A stretch of DNA of 64,000 nucleotides from CADEED01 sp020442965 (GCA_041395525.1 JAWLAH010000015.1:4579-68578); one strand, 5' to 3'. Positions 1 through 9,492 are shown, numbered from the stretch's first letter. Numbers and translations are program-made. The notes: generated from the letters alone by a model not told the origin.

Positions 1-474
1 CCCGAGATCCTCGCCGATTTCGTCGGCAAGAGGCTCGATTTCTTCGTCAGCGGGTGGGGTACCGGCGGCACGCTCACAGGTGCCGGCGAGATGATCAAGC
101 TGGCGCGTCCGGAGGTGCAAGTCGTTGCCACCGAGCCCGAATCGGCCCAGTTGTTAGCGGGGAAGCCATGGGCTCCCCACAAGATCCAGGGCTGGACACC
201 GGACTTCCTGCCCGCGGTTCTCAATCGCGACATCGCCGATCGTATCGTGCCGGTCAACGATACGGAGGCGATCGAAACCGCGCGCAAATTGGCGCGCAAC
301 GAAGGCATCTTCTGCGGCATCTCCTCGGGCGCGACGTTTGCGGCGGCTTTGAAGGTTGCGCGTGAGGCGCCACGCGGGAGCGTGGTACTGGCGGTGCTCC
401 CCGATACGGGCGAGCGCTATCTCTCCACACCCTTGTTCGAGGGAATTGCGGACGGCGGCGATCCGGAACCATGA
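1..474 (+). CDS. Cysteine synthase / O-acylserine sulfhydrylase family, C-terminal part
   Basis: The reading frame is open from the first base, so the N-terminus, including the PLP lysine, lies outside the window. The visible 157 residues are the C-terminal half of a fold-type II PLP enzyme of the CysK/CysM family. A GTGGTLTG loop, which binds the PLP phosphate in this family, lies near residue 20, and the GISSGA motif near residue 110 is the usual second cofactor-contacting stretch. The known reaction is replacement of an O-acyl group on serine by sulfide to give cysteine. The stop overlaps the start of the MetX-family gene by 4 bases (ATGA), so the two are probably translationally coupled. 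The residue before the glycine loop is Trp, where most CysK proteins have Val. The family is certain; the acyl donor (acetyl- or succinylserine) is not. Confidence 0.88.
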   Translation, partial: PEILADFVGKRLDFFVSGWGTGGTLTGAGEMIKLARPEVQVVATEPESAQLLAGKPWAPHKIQGWTPDFLPAVLNRDIADRIVPVNDTEAIETARKLARNEGIFCGISSGATFAAALKVAREAPRGSVVLAVLPDTGERYLSTPLFEGIADGGDPEP

Positions 475-1661
475 GCCGGCCTGCGCGCGAGCTCGCAGTG
501 CAGGCATCGATGGCATTCGACGAACGCGTCGCGAGCCATCGCATGAGGCTGCCGACCGATTTTCCCCTGTACAAGGGCGGCGCGCTGCGTGACGGCGTCG
601 TTGCTTACGAAACATGGGGTCGGCTCAGCGCAAAGCGCGACAACGCCATTCTGCTGTTCACGGGGCTGTCCGCGTCTGCCCATGCGGCGGCGAGCCCGGC
701 CGACCCGACGCCCGGTTGGTGGGAAGCAATGATCGGCCCCGGTCGGGCGCTCGATACTGACAAGTGGTTTGTAATTTGCGTCAATTCGCTCGGCGGCTGC
801 TTCGGTTCGACGGGGCCCGCATCGATCGATCCCGCCGTTGGTCGCGTGTACGGCACTCGCTTCCCGGAACTGGCCGTCGAGGACATCGCTGCCGCCGGTC
901 ACGAACTCGTTCGCGGGCTCGGCATTGTTCAGCTCGATACGATCGTCGGCGCATCGCTTGGCGGCATGACCGTGCTTGCCTACGCAGCCCTGTTTCCGCG
1001 CAGCACACGGCGAGTTGTGAGCATTTCGGGCAGCGCCGCTGCCCGCCCATTTGCAATCGCGATGCGCTCGCTGCAACGCGAAGCGATCACGAGCGATCCG
1101 GACTGGCTGGCTGGCGACTACTCTGCGCACCGCCGGCCGGCGGCGGGTATGCGAATGGCGCGCAAACTCGGCACCATCACGTATCGGTCCGCCGAAGAGT
1201 GGCAGCAACGCTTCGCACGCGCGCCGCGCCAGGCCGTCAAGCCCGGTGGCGCGCCCAACGACTTGCTGCGGGCCCCGTTCGGCGCCGGCTTCGCCATCGA
1301 GGACTATCTCGAGGCGCAGGCACAGAAATTCTCCAGGACCTTCGACCCCAACTGCTACCTGTACCTGTCGCGTGCGATGGATCGCTTCGATCTCGCAGCA
1401 CATCGCGGCTCGTTCGCCGCGGCCCTCGAGCCGGCCGGCATCGAGCACGCGCTCGTGATTGGCGTCTCGACAGACATCCTGTTCACGCCCGCTGAGCAGC
1501 GCGAAGTTGCACAGGCCTTTGAGCGTGCCGGTGCGCGTACCCGGTTGCTGATACTCGACTCGCTCGAAGGTCACGACGCTTTCCTGGTAGACATCGCGCA
1601 ATTCGAGGTGGCGATCGGTGAGTTTCTCGCCGCTGATCGACGTCTTGGTGCGACTGGCTGA
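471..1661 (+). CDS. MetX-family homoserine/serine O-acyltransferase
   Basis: A 396-residue alpha/beta-hydrolase-fold acyltransferase of the MetX family. The predicted triad is Ser162 in GASLGGM (the nucleophile elbow), Asp335 in STDILFTP and His368 in EGHDAF, with typical family spacing. MetX enzymes transfer an acetyl or succinyl group to homoserine; a MetX subgroup known from Xanthomonadales succinylates serine instead. The gene overlaps the upstream cysK-type gene by 4 bases and is followed after 40 bases by a MetY-type sulfhydrylase, so it could feed either cysteine or methionine synthesis. The coupling to cysK makes a serine O-succinyltransferase role plausible. The start at 471 is set by the ATGA overlap; internal ATG codons at residues 14 and 25 are less likely. 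Family assignment is strong; donor and acceptor are inferred. Confidence 0.85.
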   Translation: MSRPARELAVQASMAFDERVASHRMRLPTDFPLYKGGALRDGVVAYETWGRLSAKRDNAILLFTGLSASAHAAASPADPTPGWWEAMIGPGRALDTDKWFVICVNSLGGCFGSTGPASIDPAVGRVYGTRFPELAVEDIAAAGHELVRGLGIVQLDTIVGASLGGMTVLAYAALFPRSTRRVVSISGSAAARPFAIAMRSLQREAITSDPDWLAGDYSAHRRPAAGMRMARKLGTITYRSAEEWQQRFARAPRQAVKPGGAPNDLLRAPFGAGFAIEDYLEAQAQKFSRTFDPNCYLYLSRAMDRFDLAAHRGSFAAALEPAGIEHALVIGVSTDILFTPAEQREVAQAFERAGARTRLLILDSLEGHDAFLVDIAQFEVAIGEFLAADRRLGATG

Positions 1662-1701
1662 AGCCAGCCCGCCGGCAGATAACTAACTTCAGAGGGATCT
1701 C

Positions 1702-2973
1702 ATGCGACTCGAAACGATTGCCGTTCACGGCGGCTATTCACCCGACCCGACCACCAAGGCGGTCGCGGTGCCCATCTACCAAACGACCTCGTATGCGTTC
1801 GACAGCGCACAGCACGGCGCAGACCTTTTTGACCTCAAGGTACCGGGCAACATCTACACCCGGATCATGAATCCCACGACTGACGTACTCGAACAACGGA
1901 TTGCGGCGCTCGAGGGCGGCGTCGGTGCTCTCGCCGTCGCGTCAGGCAGCGCCGCGATCACCTATGCGATCATGACGATTGCCGAAAACGGCGACAATAT
2001 CGTTTCATCGAGCGCCCTGTACGGTGGCACTTACAACCTGTTTGCGCACACCTTTCCGAAGTTCGGCATCGAGACGCGCTTTGCCAACCACAGCGAGCCA
2101 GGCAGCTTCGAGAAGTTGATCGACGAGCGTACCAAAGCCGTGTTCTGCGAGTCGATCGGCAATCCACTTGGTAACGTAACGGACATCGGGGCGCTGGCCG
2201 ACATTGCACGCCGCCACGGCGTACCCCTGATCGTCGACAACACCGTGCCGACACCCTACCTGTGCCGGCCGTTCGACTTTGGCGCCGACATCGTCGTCCA
2301 TTCGCTCACCAAATATCTGGGCGGACACGGCAACTCGTTAGGCGGCGCGATCGTCGATTCAGGGAAGTTCCCGTGGGCCAAACACAAGCAGAGGTTTCGG
2401 CAGCTCAACGAGCCGGATGTCTCGTACCACGGTGTTGTCTACACCGAGGCGCTGAAAGAGGCGGCGTTCATCGGGCGGGCGCGCGTTGTGCCGTTGCGCA
2501 ACACGGGCGCGGCGTTGTCCCCCTTCAACGCGTTTCTGATCTTGCAAGGCATCGAAACGCTGCCCGTCCGCATGGATCGAATCAACGCAAACACGCTGGC
2601 GATCGCACAGTTCTTGCAATCGCATGCGAAAGTGAGCTGGGTCAAGTATGCCGGGCTGCCCGACGCCCCCGATCACGCGCTGGTCAAGAAGTACATGCGC
2701 GGACAGGCGTCCGGCATCGTGACCTTCGGGGTGCAGAGTGGCCGCGCCGGCGGCGAGCGCTTCCTCGATGCGCTGCAGCTCATCATCAGACTGGTCAACA
2801 TCGGCGACACGCGTTCGCTCGCCACACATCCGGCGTCGACCACGCATCGGCAACTGTCGCCCGAGGAACTCGCCAGGGCAGGCGTCTCGCCCGACATGGT
2901 GCGCTTGTCGATCGGCCTCGAACACGTCGATGATCTGAAGGCAGATCTCGATAGAGCGCTGGCAGCGAGCTGA
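1702..2973 (+). CDS. O-acetyl/succinylhomoserine sulfhydrylase (MetY-like)
   Basis: A 423-residue Cys/Met-metabolism PLP enzyme. Landmarks are the N-terminal ETIAVHGG and PIYQTTSY motifs, the YTRIMNPT segment, and Lys204 in HSLTKYLGGHG, which should form the Schiff base with PLP. The C-terminal TRSLATHPASTTH motif is characteristic of the family. Length and the insertion around residues 230-270 fit O-acylhomoserine (thiol)-lyases better than the shorter cystathionine gamma-synthases. The predicted reaction is acylhomoserine plus sulfide giving homocysteine. An AGAGGGA ribosome site precedes the ATG. It is the third gene of a sulfur amino-acid cluster whose other members could supply its acylated substrate. 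Confidence 0.9.
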   Translation: MRLETIAVHGGYSPDPTTKAVAVPIYQTTSYAFDSAQHGADLFDLKVPGNIYTRIMNPTTDVLEQRIAALEGGVGALAVASGSAAITYAIMTIAENGDNIVSSSALYGGTYNLFAHTFPKFGIETRFANHSEPGSFEKLIDERTKAVFCESIGNPLGNVTDIGALADIARRHGVPLIVDNTVPTPYLCRPFDFGADIVVHSLTKYLGGHGNSLGGAIVDSGKFPWAKHKQRFRQLNEPDVSYHGVVYTEALKEAAFIGRARVVPLRNTGAALSPFNAFLILQGIETLPVRMDRINANTLAIAQFLQSHAKVSWVKYAGLPDAPDHALVKKYMRGQASGIVTFGVQSGRAGGERFLDALQLIIRLVNIGDTRSLATHPASTTHRQLSPEELARAGVSPDMVRLSIGLEHVDDLKADLDRALAAS

Positions 2974-3108
2974 TCGCAGGCGATTTGACACTGATTAATT
3001 GCGCTACGTCACACTTTCGGCCCGCCCCGGCGCTATGCCGGACGCGGCTGAAAGGACCTCGTGCCCGAGACAATGTCGCCACTAACGGACATTGTTTTTC
3101 AAGGTTGA

Positions 3109-5994
3109 ATGGCCATGCGCACCAGGACCGGATTGATGTTGACGGCAGCCGCTTGTGCAGGTGTGAGCGCCTGCTGGCTCCTGTTGCCCGATGCCGCCAC
3201 TCAGCCGAACGCCACCGGTGCCCTCCGGACGGCCAGTTCGGGCGTTTCCAGCCAGGCAACGCCGCGGGCGGCGGCGCTTACTAACACACCCGCCAAGCTG
3301 ATCGCCGGCAATCCCTGGGACGATCAAGCGATTGCGCCCGCTGGTGCCAACACGCAGTTGGCTGACCGCGCCATGCAATCGGTGCTCGAGCGCGTCGCCT
3401 ATCTGCGCCGCCCGGCGCGCGCCGGCGACGTCCCGGCCGTGCAGAACCTCGATCGTATGAGTGCGCGGGTTGCCGCGTATGCGCAAAGCGGGTCCGATGC
3501 GCGGGTTGCTTTGCTCGTTCGTCACTCCGGCAAGCCCGACGATGCCGAGGTCGCTCGTGTGGAGCGTCTTGGCGGCCAGGTACTGCACCGCTACGAGAAT
3601 TTCCCGCTCATGGCGGTGAGCATGCCCGCTAACCACATTGGCGAATTCGCTGACGGCACGAGCGTCAACTTTCTCGATTTGAACGGCAGCATCCAATCAG
3701 CCTCCGCGTCAGCGCGTCAGACGGCCAACGCACCCCCGAGTGGTGCCGGCACGAGCGTGCCCGTTTCGAGCAACCTCGGCGTGGCCGTGGTGGACTCGGG
3801 TGTCGCGACTCACTCCGATCTGAATGTCGTCAGCCATCAAGTGTTCAACGACGGACGCAGCGGCTTGATGTCGACCTACTACGACGCGTTCGGCAACAAT
3901 ACCTACGCCGGCAGCGACCAATGGTCGGGTTCTGAGTGGATCGAGCGCAACGATTCGGGCGGATCGGGCTCAGGCTACGTGCGCCTGACGAGTTCCGATT
4001 GCCCGGCGGACTATAACTACAGCTGTCTGGAACTGAGAGCGAACGGTCCGTCGAATGTCTCGGTCGAGCGGTCCATGGAACTGATGGGCGTCCATGACGC
4101 GTTCATGTTCTTCGACTACAGCGTTTCGAACGTCACGTCGACCGCGGAATTCGTCATTGAAGCCTCGGCGGACGGTGTCAACTGGAGCCAGCCGCTGGCA
4201 CGCTACAGCAAGGGTGGAACCGGTAAAGCCGGCTATTCGACAGCGGTCAATATCACACCGTACGTCTCTACCAACACCGTTATCCGCTTCCGCGTGACGG
4301 ATTCCGATCCGACGGCGAAGTTCAAGGTCGACAACATCGGCGTCTGGTTCCGCGCCGGCACCTACGCGCGGGATGATTTCGATTCACTCAACTACAGTGG
4401 TAGCTCCTGGGGCAACGAGTCGTGGGCAGGTAGCTGGTCCGAAGTCGGCGACGGCAACGGTGCGCCGAACGCTGGCAACATCCGCATTCAGAACAATGCT
4501 GCTTGCCCGGACCCGGCATCGCCCTGTCTCGGTATCGCAGCGAGCACTGCCAATGCGTCCATTTCACGCGGCATAGACCTTACGAATACTTTTGCCGCCG
4601 AGCTGCGCCTCGACGGTCGTATCGTCTCATCGAGCCCGGCGGGCGAGATCGTCCTCGAAGCAACGGCGGATGGGTCAACCTGGACTCAGCTTGATCGTTA
4701 CTCGGCTGCACGGCCGGTGATGGACGTGCACTACGACCTTAACCGGTTCCGCACCGCCAATGCGCGCCTTCGCTTTCGCGTCACACAGGCCGCGCCAGGA
4801 ACGGCTCTTTATCTCGATGGGCTCGAAGTCTCCGTCGAACGCAACCAGCGCGACGACTCGCTCGGCCACGGCACCCACATCGCCGGCATCATCGGTGGCA
4901 ATGGCGGCTCGACTGGCCTGTATCCGGGCGTGGCGCGCGGCGCGCGCATCTACGACGTGCGCGTGCTCGACAATCGCGGTCACGGCAGTGCCGCAGACCT
5001 GTTAGCGGGTCTCGACTGGATCGTATCGAACGGCGCGGCGAACGGCATCAAGGTCGTCAACCTGTCGCTTGGTTCGGGCGTATTCGAAAGCAGCTCGACC
5101 GATCCGCTGGTTCTGGCCGTCGAACGCCTGTGGGACGCCGGCATGGTCGTCGTCGCATCGGCGGGTAACAGCGGTCAATACGGCAACATGACCATCACGA
5201 GCCCCGGTACATCACGCAAGGTGATCACGGTTGGCTCACTGACCGATTCCGGCACGGGCTATAACTACCTGGATGACTACGTATCAAGCTACTCGTCGCG
5301 CGGACCGACGCTGCAGGATCATGTCCTGAAGCCGGACCTCATCGCGCCCGGCAATCGCTGGATCGCCACGACCTCAATTAGTTCCAACATGAAGAACTTC
5401 ATGCCGGATCGCGTGCCGAACTGCGGCAGCGGCTGCACCGGCAAGTACCTCGAACTATCGGGGACCAGCATGTCGGCCGCGATGGTTTCCGGTACGGCGC
5501 TGCTGATGCTCTCGAAAGATCCGACGCTGAGTCCGTCAACGATCAAGGCTCGACTGATGCGCTCGGCGCGCAAGATCGCCGGCGACAACACAGCCACGGG
5601 TGCGGGTGTTCTCGACGTCCAGGCGGCACTCAACCAGTCGGGCTGGGTGAGTGGCCAGGCCCTGTCGCCGAAGATGACGCGCTCCACCAAGGGCTCGGTG
5701 ATCCTCGTCGAAGATACCGCCAAGCTCTGGGGTAACAACAATTACTGGGCGGCTGGCTATCTGTGGAGCAACGGCTACCTGTGGAGCAACGGCTATCTGT
5801 GGAGCAACGGGTACTTGTGGTCCGACGGCTATCTGTGGAGCGATGGGTACCTCTGGAGCAATGGCTACCTGTGGTCTGATGGCTACCTCTGGAGCAACGG
5901 CTACTTGTGGTCCGATGGCTATCTCTGGAGCGACGCAACGCGCTCCAACAGCGATGGCAGCAGCCAGACCAACTCGTACCTGACGAGAGACTGA
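3109..5994 (+). CDS. Exported S8 (subtilisin-family) serine protease with long insert and C-terminal hexapeptide repeats
   Basis: A 961-residue exported protein. The N-terminus has a basic start followed by a hydrophobic stretch (residues 9-28) typical of a Sec signal. The catalytic residues are Asp229 (VAVVDSG), His587 (GHGTHIAG) and Ser787 (SGTSMSAA). Asp and His are 358 residues apart, far more than the few dozen of ordinary subtilases. The insert holds two similar beta-rich segments (about residues 265-410 and 420-570), each with a WSxxxWxE-like start and a repeated V(E/V)EATADGSTW-type core, resembling carbohydrate-binding or jelly-roll modules. Residues 883-942 are ten tandem GYLWS(N/D) hexapeptides, followed by a short polar tail. 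The gene stands alone. Substrate is unknown. The start at 3109 could also be the ATG two codons downstream. Confidence 0.9.
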   Translation: MAMRTRTGLMLTAAACAGVSACWLLLPDAATQPNATGALRTASSGVSSQATPRAAALTNTPAKLIAGNPWDDQAIAPAGANTQLADRAMQSVLERVAYLRRPARAGDVPAVQNLDRMSARVAAYAQSGSDARVALLVRHSGKPDDAEVARVERLGGQVLHRYENFPLMAVSMPANHIGEFADGTSVNFLDLNGSIQSASASARQTANAPPSGAGTSVPVSSNLGVAVVDSGVATHSDLNVVSHQVFNDGRSGLMSTYYDAFGNNTYAGSDQWSGSEWIERNDSGGSGSGYVRLTSSDCPADYNYSCLELRANGPSNVSVERSMELMGVHDAFMFFDYSVSNVTSTAEFVIEASADGVNWSQPLARYSKGGTGKAGYSTAVNITPYVSTNTVIRFRVTDSDPTAKFKVDNIGVWFRAGTYARDDFDSLNYSGSSWGNESWAGSWSEVGDGNGAPNAGNIRIQNNAACPDPASPCLGIAASTANASISRGIDLTNTFAAELRLDGRIVSSSPAGEIVLEATADGSTWTQLDRYSAARPVMDVHYDLNRFRTANARLRFRVTQAAPGTALYLDGLEVSVERNQRDDSLGHGTHIAGIIGGNGGSTGLYPGVARGARIYDVRVLDNRGHGSAADLLAGLDWIVSNGAANGIKVVNLSLGSGVFESSSTDPLVLAVERLWDAGMVVVASAGNSGQYGNMTITSPGTSRKVITVGSLTDSGTGYNYLDDYVSSYSSRGPTLQDHVLKPDLIAPGNRWIATTSISSNMKNFMPDRVPNCGSGCTGKYLELSGTSMSAAMVSGTALLMLSKDPTLSPSTIKARLMRSARKIAGDNTATGAGVLDVQAALNQSGWVSGQALSPKMTRSTKGSVILVEDTAKLWGNNNYWAAGYLWSNGYLWSNGYLWSNGYLWSDGYLWSDGYLWSNGYLWSDGYLWSNGYLWSDGYLWSDATRSNSDGSSQTNSYLTRD
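5755..5934 (+). repeat. Ten tandem 18-bp units encoding GYLWS(N/D)
   Basis: Ten consecutive 18-bp units at the 3' end of the subtilase gene each encode Gly-Tyr-Leu-Trp-Ser-(Asn/Asp). The sixth residue runs N N N D D N D N D D. Synonymous codons vary among units (tat/tac, ctg/ctc/ttg, agc/tcc), so the repeat is kept at the protein level and not only as recent DNA slippage. The array stops abruptly and is followed by a Ser/Asn/Thr-rich tail. Confidence 0.97.
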
Positions 5995-6056
5995 GCGCAC
6001 TCGCGGCGTGCGGCCGCGACTCGAGGTGCACGAACCTTCGGTCGCGGCGCGCGCAG

Positions 6057-6072
6057 TGCGAACCTGATCACA
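6057..6072. promoter_or_regulatory. CRP/Clp-like operator (one mismatch)
   Basis: TGCGA-ACCTGA-TCACA differs from the CRP-family consensus TGTGA-N6-TCACA at one base. It lies about 108 bases upstream of the propeller/GGDEF gene start at 6180, in the gap after the subtilase gene. On its own it is weak; it counts because related sites occur upstream of other genes here. Confidence 0.45.
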
Positions 6073-6179
6073 CTTTAGTACGGGCTCATCACCGAATTGC
6101 GGCCAAATTCCGGTCCTCGAGACCGACGGCCGCTATCGTCGATCCGCCGGATGCTGCGCGCCGGTGCCGCAGGTTTTGT

Positions 6180-9100
6180 ATGCATCTATCCTCGAACAAC
6201 TGGATCGCCACGTGGCTCGCGAGCCCTCGCCGGTGGCGCTCGCACTGGCGGCCTCTGGCGTTACTGGCCGTGGTTTGCCTGGGCGCGGGGACTGTCCGGG
6301 CGGCCGAACCCACGCCTGTCATGCTATTCGTGCGTCTCGGCGGCGATGCCGGGCTCTCACAGGGCAGCGTCATGGCCATCACCCATGACAGCAAGGGCTT
6401 CATCTGGCTGGGAACAGAAGACGGCCTGACACGTTACGACGGCTTCGAGCTCGACCACATCGTGCGGGATCGGCGCAATCCTGACGGTCTCCCTAACAAC
6501 TGGATCACGGCGATCGAGCGGCACAGTGACGGTCGGCTGTTCATCGGCACGGGCGGCGGCGTGGTCTGGCGCGATCCACTCAGCGGCAAGTTTTTTTCGC
6601 CGGTGGACAGCCAGGGCCAGCCGCTGATCGATGCGCAAGCGAATGTCCGTGCGCTGCATCTCGATCAATCAAACCGCTTGTGGGTTGGCCTGCGTGCTAC
6701 CGGTCTGGTCGCCATCGACCTCACCAACTGGACCAAGCTTGAAATACGCCATACGGCGGAGCAGCCCTCACTGAGCGACGACTCGGTCACCGCGATCGCC
6801 GCGAGCGACGCCGACTCCGTCTGGGTCGGGACTCGCAGCGGACTCGATCGCATCGATGCTACGGGTCACGTGATCGCGCAACTCGGGCCACGATTGCAAC
6901 AGGCTCTCGGTGTCCGCTCGCCCGTCGCCATCAATGCCCTCCTCGTCGAGCGCCGCGGCCTGCTGTGGATAGGAACCGACAGCGGTCTTTTCTCCTTCGA
7001 CCCGGTGGGCGACGAGCTGATCCGTCTGCGCGCCGATGCGGCCGACCCGAAGTCGCTGCCGTCGAATCGCGTCACGGTACTGCTGGAGGACGACGAGCAA
7101 CGCCTCTGGGTTGGCACGGCCGACGGGCTTGCGCTGCTCGACCGGCGCACTAACAGCTTCAGCACGTCACGCTTCGATCCCGCCGATCCTGCGAGTCTGC
7201 CCGATAGCTTCATCGTCAGCTTGCATCAGGATACTGGCGGCATGCTGTGGGTCGGTACGAAAGCCGGCGGCACGGCACGCTGGAACCCGCATTCCTGGTC
7301 GTTTGGCCATCGACGTCTCGGCAGCGCGAGCAACAACGTGGCGTCGTTCGCTGAAGACAGCAATGGCAGACTCTGGATCGGAACGATCGGCAGCGGTCTG
7401 TTTCAGGTCAATGCGACAACTGGCGTCGCGACGCCGTTTCGAGTCGCGCCAGGCAGTCCGGTGCAACTGCTCGACAGCAACGTGATGGCACTGGTTGCCG
7501 ATGACAACGATCATATCTGGGCCGGAACGATGCGCTCGGGCGTCATTCGGATCGACATCAAGTCGGGCGCGGCCACCGCGATACCAATCGATGAACACGA
7601 TTTGGACGCACTGCCGGTCCCGGGTGTTATGGCACTGCTGCGCGATTCACGCGGACAGATCTGGGTCGGTACATTCGGTGGCGGTGTCGTCAGAATCGAC
7701 CCGCACAGTCTCAAAGTCACGCGCTTCCCGATTGCGCGCGATGGCACGCAAGGCTTGCCGAGTGATCGTGCCACGGCGCTCGCCGAGGATCGCAACGGCT
7801 GGATCTGGATAGGCACGGATGGAGGAGGTCTGAGCGCGCTGAACCCCGGCTCCGGTGAGTTCCAATCCTACGTGCACTCGCCTGACGATCCAATGTCGCT
7901 CGGCTCGAACACGGTTTACTCGATACATCTGGATCCTGCCGGCCAGCTTTGGGTGGGAACGCGCGGTGGCGGGCTCGATCGCGTCGTCGGATCGCCCCAG
8001 AACAAGGGCAGCGTAAGCTTTGAGAACGTCGCTGAATCGGAGGGGCTACCTAACAGCACGGTGTACGGCGTCGAATCCGACGGGCGCGACACCCTGTGGA
8101 TCAGCACCAATCGCGGGCTCGTGCGATTTGAACCTGCAACCCGCAATATTCGCACCTATCTGCGCAGCAATGGCCTGCAAGGCGACGAATTCAATTTTGG
8201 GGCACATTTTCGCAGCGCATCCGGTCAATTGTATTTCGGCGGTGCCAACGGCTACAACGCGTTCGCGCCCGAGCGTCTGCGCTTCAATGATCACCCGCCG
8301 CCGGTCACCTTGACCGGCCTGCTGAAGTTCAACACACCGGCCGTTCTACCGGTCACCTACGACAGCATCAACTCGATCGACCTCGGTTACCGCGACGACG
8401 TGGTGACGTTCGAGTTCGCGGCACTCGACTTTACCTCGCCGCAGAACAACCGCTACTCGTATCGGCTCAGCGGCTTTGACGCGGACTGGGTCGACGCGGG
8501 GAACAAGCGCCAAGCCACCTATACCAACCTCGACGGTGGCAAGTACGTGTTCGAAGTACGCGCCGCCAACAGCGACGGCGCCTGGAACGAACAGGGCCTA
8601 TCCATTCCAGTTAACGTCGAGGCGCCTCCGTGGGCACGCTGGTGGGCCTATCCGATCTACGCACTGGCGCTGTTCGCAATCATGTACGCGGTCTGGGCTC
8701 AGCAGCAGAAGAAGGTGCGCCGCGAGGCGGCCTATGCACGACGCCTGGCCGAAGAAGTCGACCAGCGCACACGCGAACTCGCCGAACGCAATGAACAGCT
8801 CGAACACGCGAATGTACAGCTGCAGGAAGCGAGCTTCTCCGACGCACTGACGGGTCTCGGTAATCGACGCGCGCTCTACGACAATATCAACAATCTGCTG
8901 ACCGAGGACAGCGACCAGCACTTCGTCGTGATGATCATCGATCTCGATCGGCTCAAGCCGATCAACGATCAATACGGTCATGAGGCCGGTGATCGCGTGC
9001 TGGAGCAGATTGCCGACATACTGCGGCGCGTTTCACGTGCCAGCGACCAGCTCATTCGCTGGGGTGGCGACGAGTTCGTAATCCTCTGCCGCGACGCGAA

Positions 9101-9485
9101 TCTGACAGTGGCTGCCTCGCTCGCTGAGCGCATCCGCGAGTCGATCGCCAAACAGCTATTCCGCGTAAGTGTCAGCAGTGTCGCCCGCACCAGTTGTTCG
9201 ATCGGCTTTGCCCCCTACCCGTTCATCAGCGCGGCGCCGGAGCTCGGCAACTGGGAACAATCCTTGGCATTCGCGGACGCCGCGCTCTACCAAGCGAAAC
9301 GCGAGCGCAACAACTGGATCGGCTGGGCCGGCACCGAGCGCGCCGCGGGTGTGACGCAGCTCGTGCAGGCAGTCGAGCGTGACGCGGACGCATTGATCAA
9401 GGAAGGCTGCCTGGAGGTCCGCCGGCGCGAGGTCGCAACGGACGATACGGTAGACCGCATACTTGCCCTGCGGCACGCCGACTGA
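6180..9485 (+). CDS. Membrane sensor with two beta-propellers, Y_Y_Y domain and GGDEF diguanylate cyclase
   Basis: The ATG at 6180 gives 1101 residues beginning with a signal sequence (about residues 14-35, ending in VRAAEP). Fourteen copies of the blade motif (L/I)W(I/V)GT..GL..(F/I)D follow, enough for two seven-bladed two-component-regulator propellers (about 45-740). A Y_Y_Y domain (about 745-810), one membrane span (about 821-840), a coiled coil and a GGDEF domain complete it. The active-site motif GGDEF is intact at residues 962-966. It should sense a periplasmic ligand and make c-di-GMP in the cytoplasm. The frame is open further upstream into the subtilase gene, but that part lacks a signal sequence and any propeller similarity, so 6180 is preferred. 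A degenerate GGDEF-EAL gene follows 7 bases later, probably in the same transcript. Confidence 0.92.
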   Translation: MHLSSNNWIATWLASPRRWRSHWRPLALLAVVCLGAGTVRAAEPTPVMLFVRLGGDAGLSQGSVMAITHDSKGFIWLGTEDGLTRYDGFELDHIVRDRRNPDGLPNNWITAIERHSDGRLFIGTGGGVVWRDPLSGKFFSPVDSQGQPLIDAQANVRALHLDQSNRLWVGLRATGLVAIDLTNWTKLEIRHTAEQPSLSDDSVTAIAASDADSVWVGTRSGLDRIDATGHVIAQLGPRLQQALGVRSPVAINALLVERRGLLWIGTDSGLFSFDPVGDELIRLRADAADPKSLPSNRVTVLLEDDEQRLWVGTADGLALLDRRTNSFSTSRFDPADPASLPDSFIVSLHQDTGGMLWVGTKAGGTARWNPHSWSFGHRRLGSASNNVASFAEDSNGRLWIGTIGSGLFQVNATTGVATPFRVAPGSPVQLLDSNVMALVADDNDHIWAGTMRSGVIRIDIKSGAATAIPIDEHDLDALPVPGVMALLRDSRGQIWVGTFGGGVVRIDPHSLKVTRFPIARDGTQGLPSDRATALAEDRNGWIWIGTDGGGLSALNPGSGEFQSYVHSPDDPMSLGSNTVYSIHLDPAGQLWVGTRGGGLDRVVGSPQNKGSVSFENVAESEGLPNSTVYGVESDGRDTLWISTNRGLVRFEPATRNIRTYLRSNGLQGDEFNFGAHFRSASGQLYFGGANGYNAFAPERLRFNDHPPPVTLTGLLKFNTPAVLPVTYDSINSIDLGYRDDVVTFEFAALDFTSPQNNRYSYRLSGFDADWVDAGNKRQATYTNLDGGKYVFEVRAANSDGAWNEQGLSIPVNVEAPPWARWWAYPIYALALFAIMYAVWAQQQKKVRREAAYARRLAEEVDQRTRELAERNEQLEHANVQLQEASFSDALTGLGNRRALYDNINNLLTEDSDQHFVVMIIDLDRLKPINDQYGHEAGDRVLEQIADILRRVSRASDQLIRWGGDEFVILCRDANLTVAASLAERIRESIAKQLFRVSVSSVARTSCSIGFAPYPFISAAPELGNWEQSLAFADAALYQAKRERNNWIGWAGTERAAGVTQLVQAVERDADALIKEGCLEVRRREVATDDTVDRILALRHAD

Positions 9486-9492
9486 TCAAGAC

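Noticed and set aside
417..1601. A 394-codon frame antisense to the MetX-family gene
   Set aside because: The plus strand carries a clear enzyme with catalytic triad; the antisense protein shows no domain and is a GC-rich shadow.
5995..6056. GC-rich inverted repeat after the subtilase gene as a terminator
   Set aside because: The pairing around gcggcgtgcggccgc is imperfect and there is no T-run.
5907..6179. Upstream extension of the propeller/GGDEF protein into the subtilase gene
   Set aside because: It would place 91 non-homologous residues before a clear signal peptide; ATG 6180 fits.
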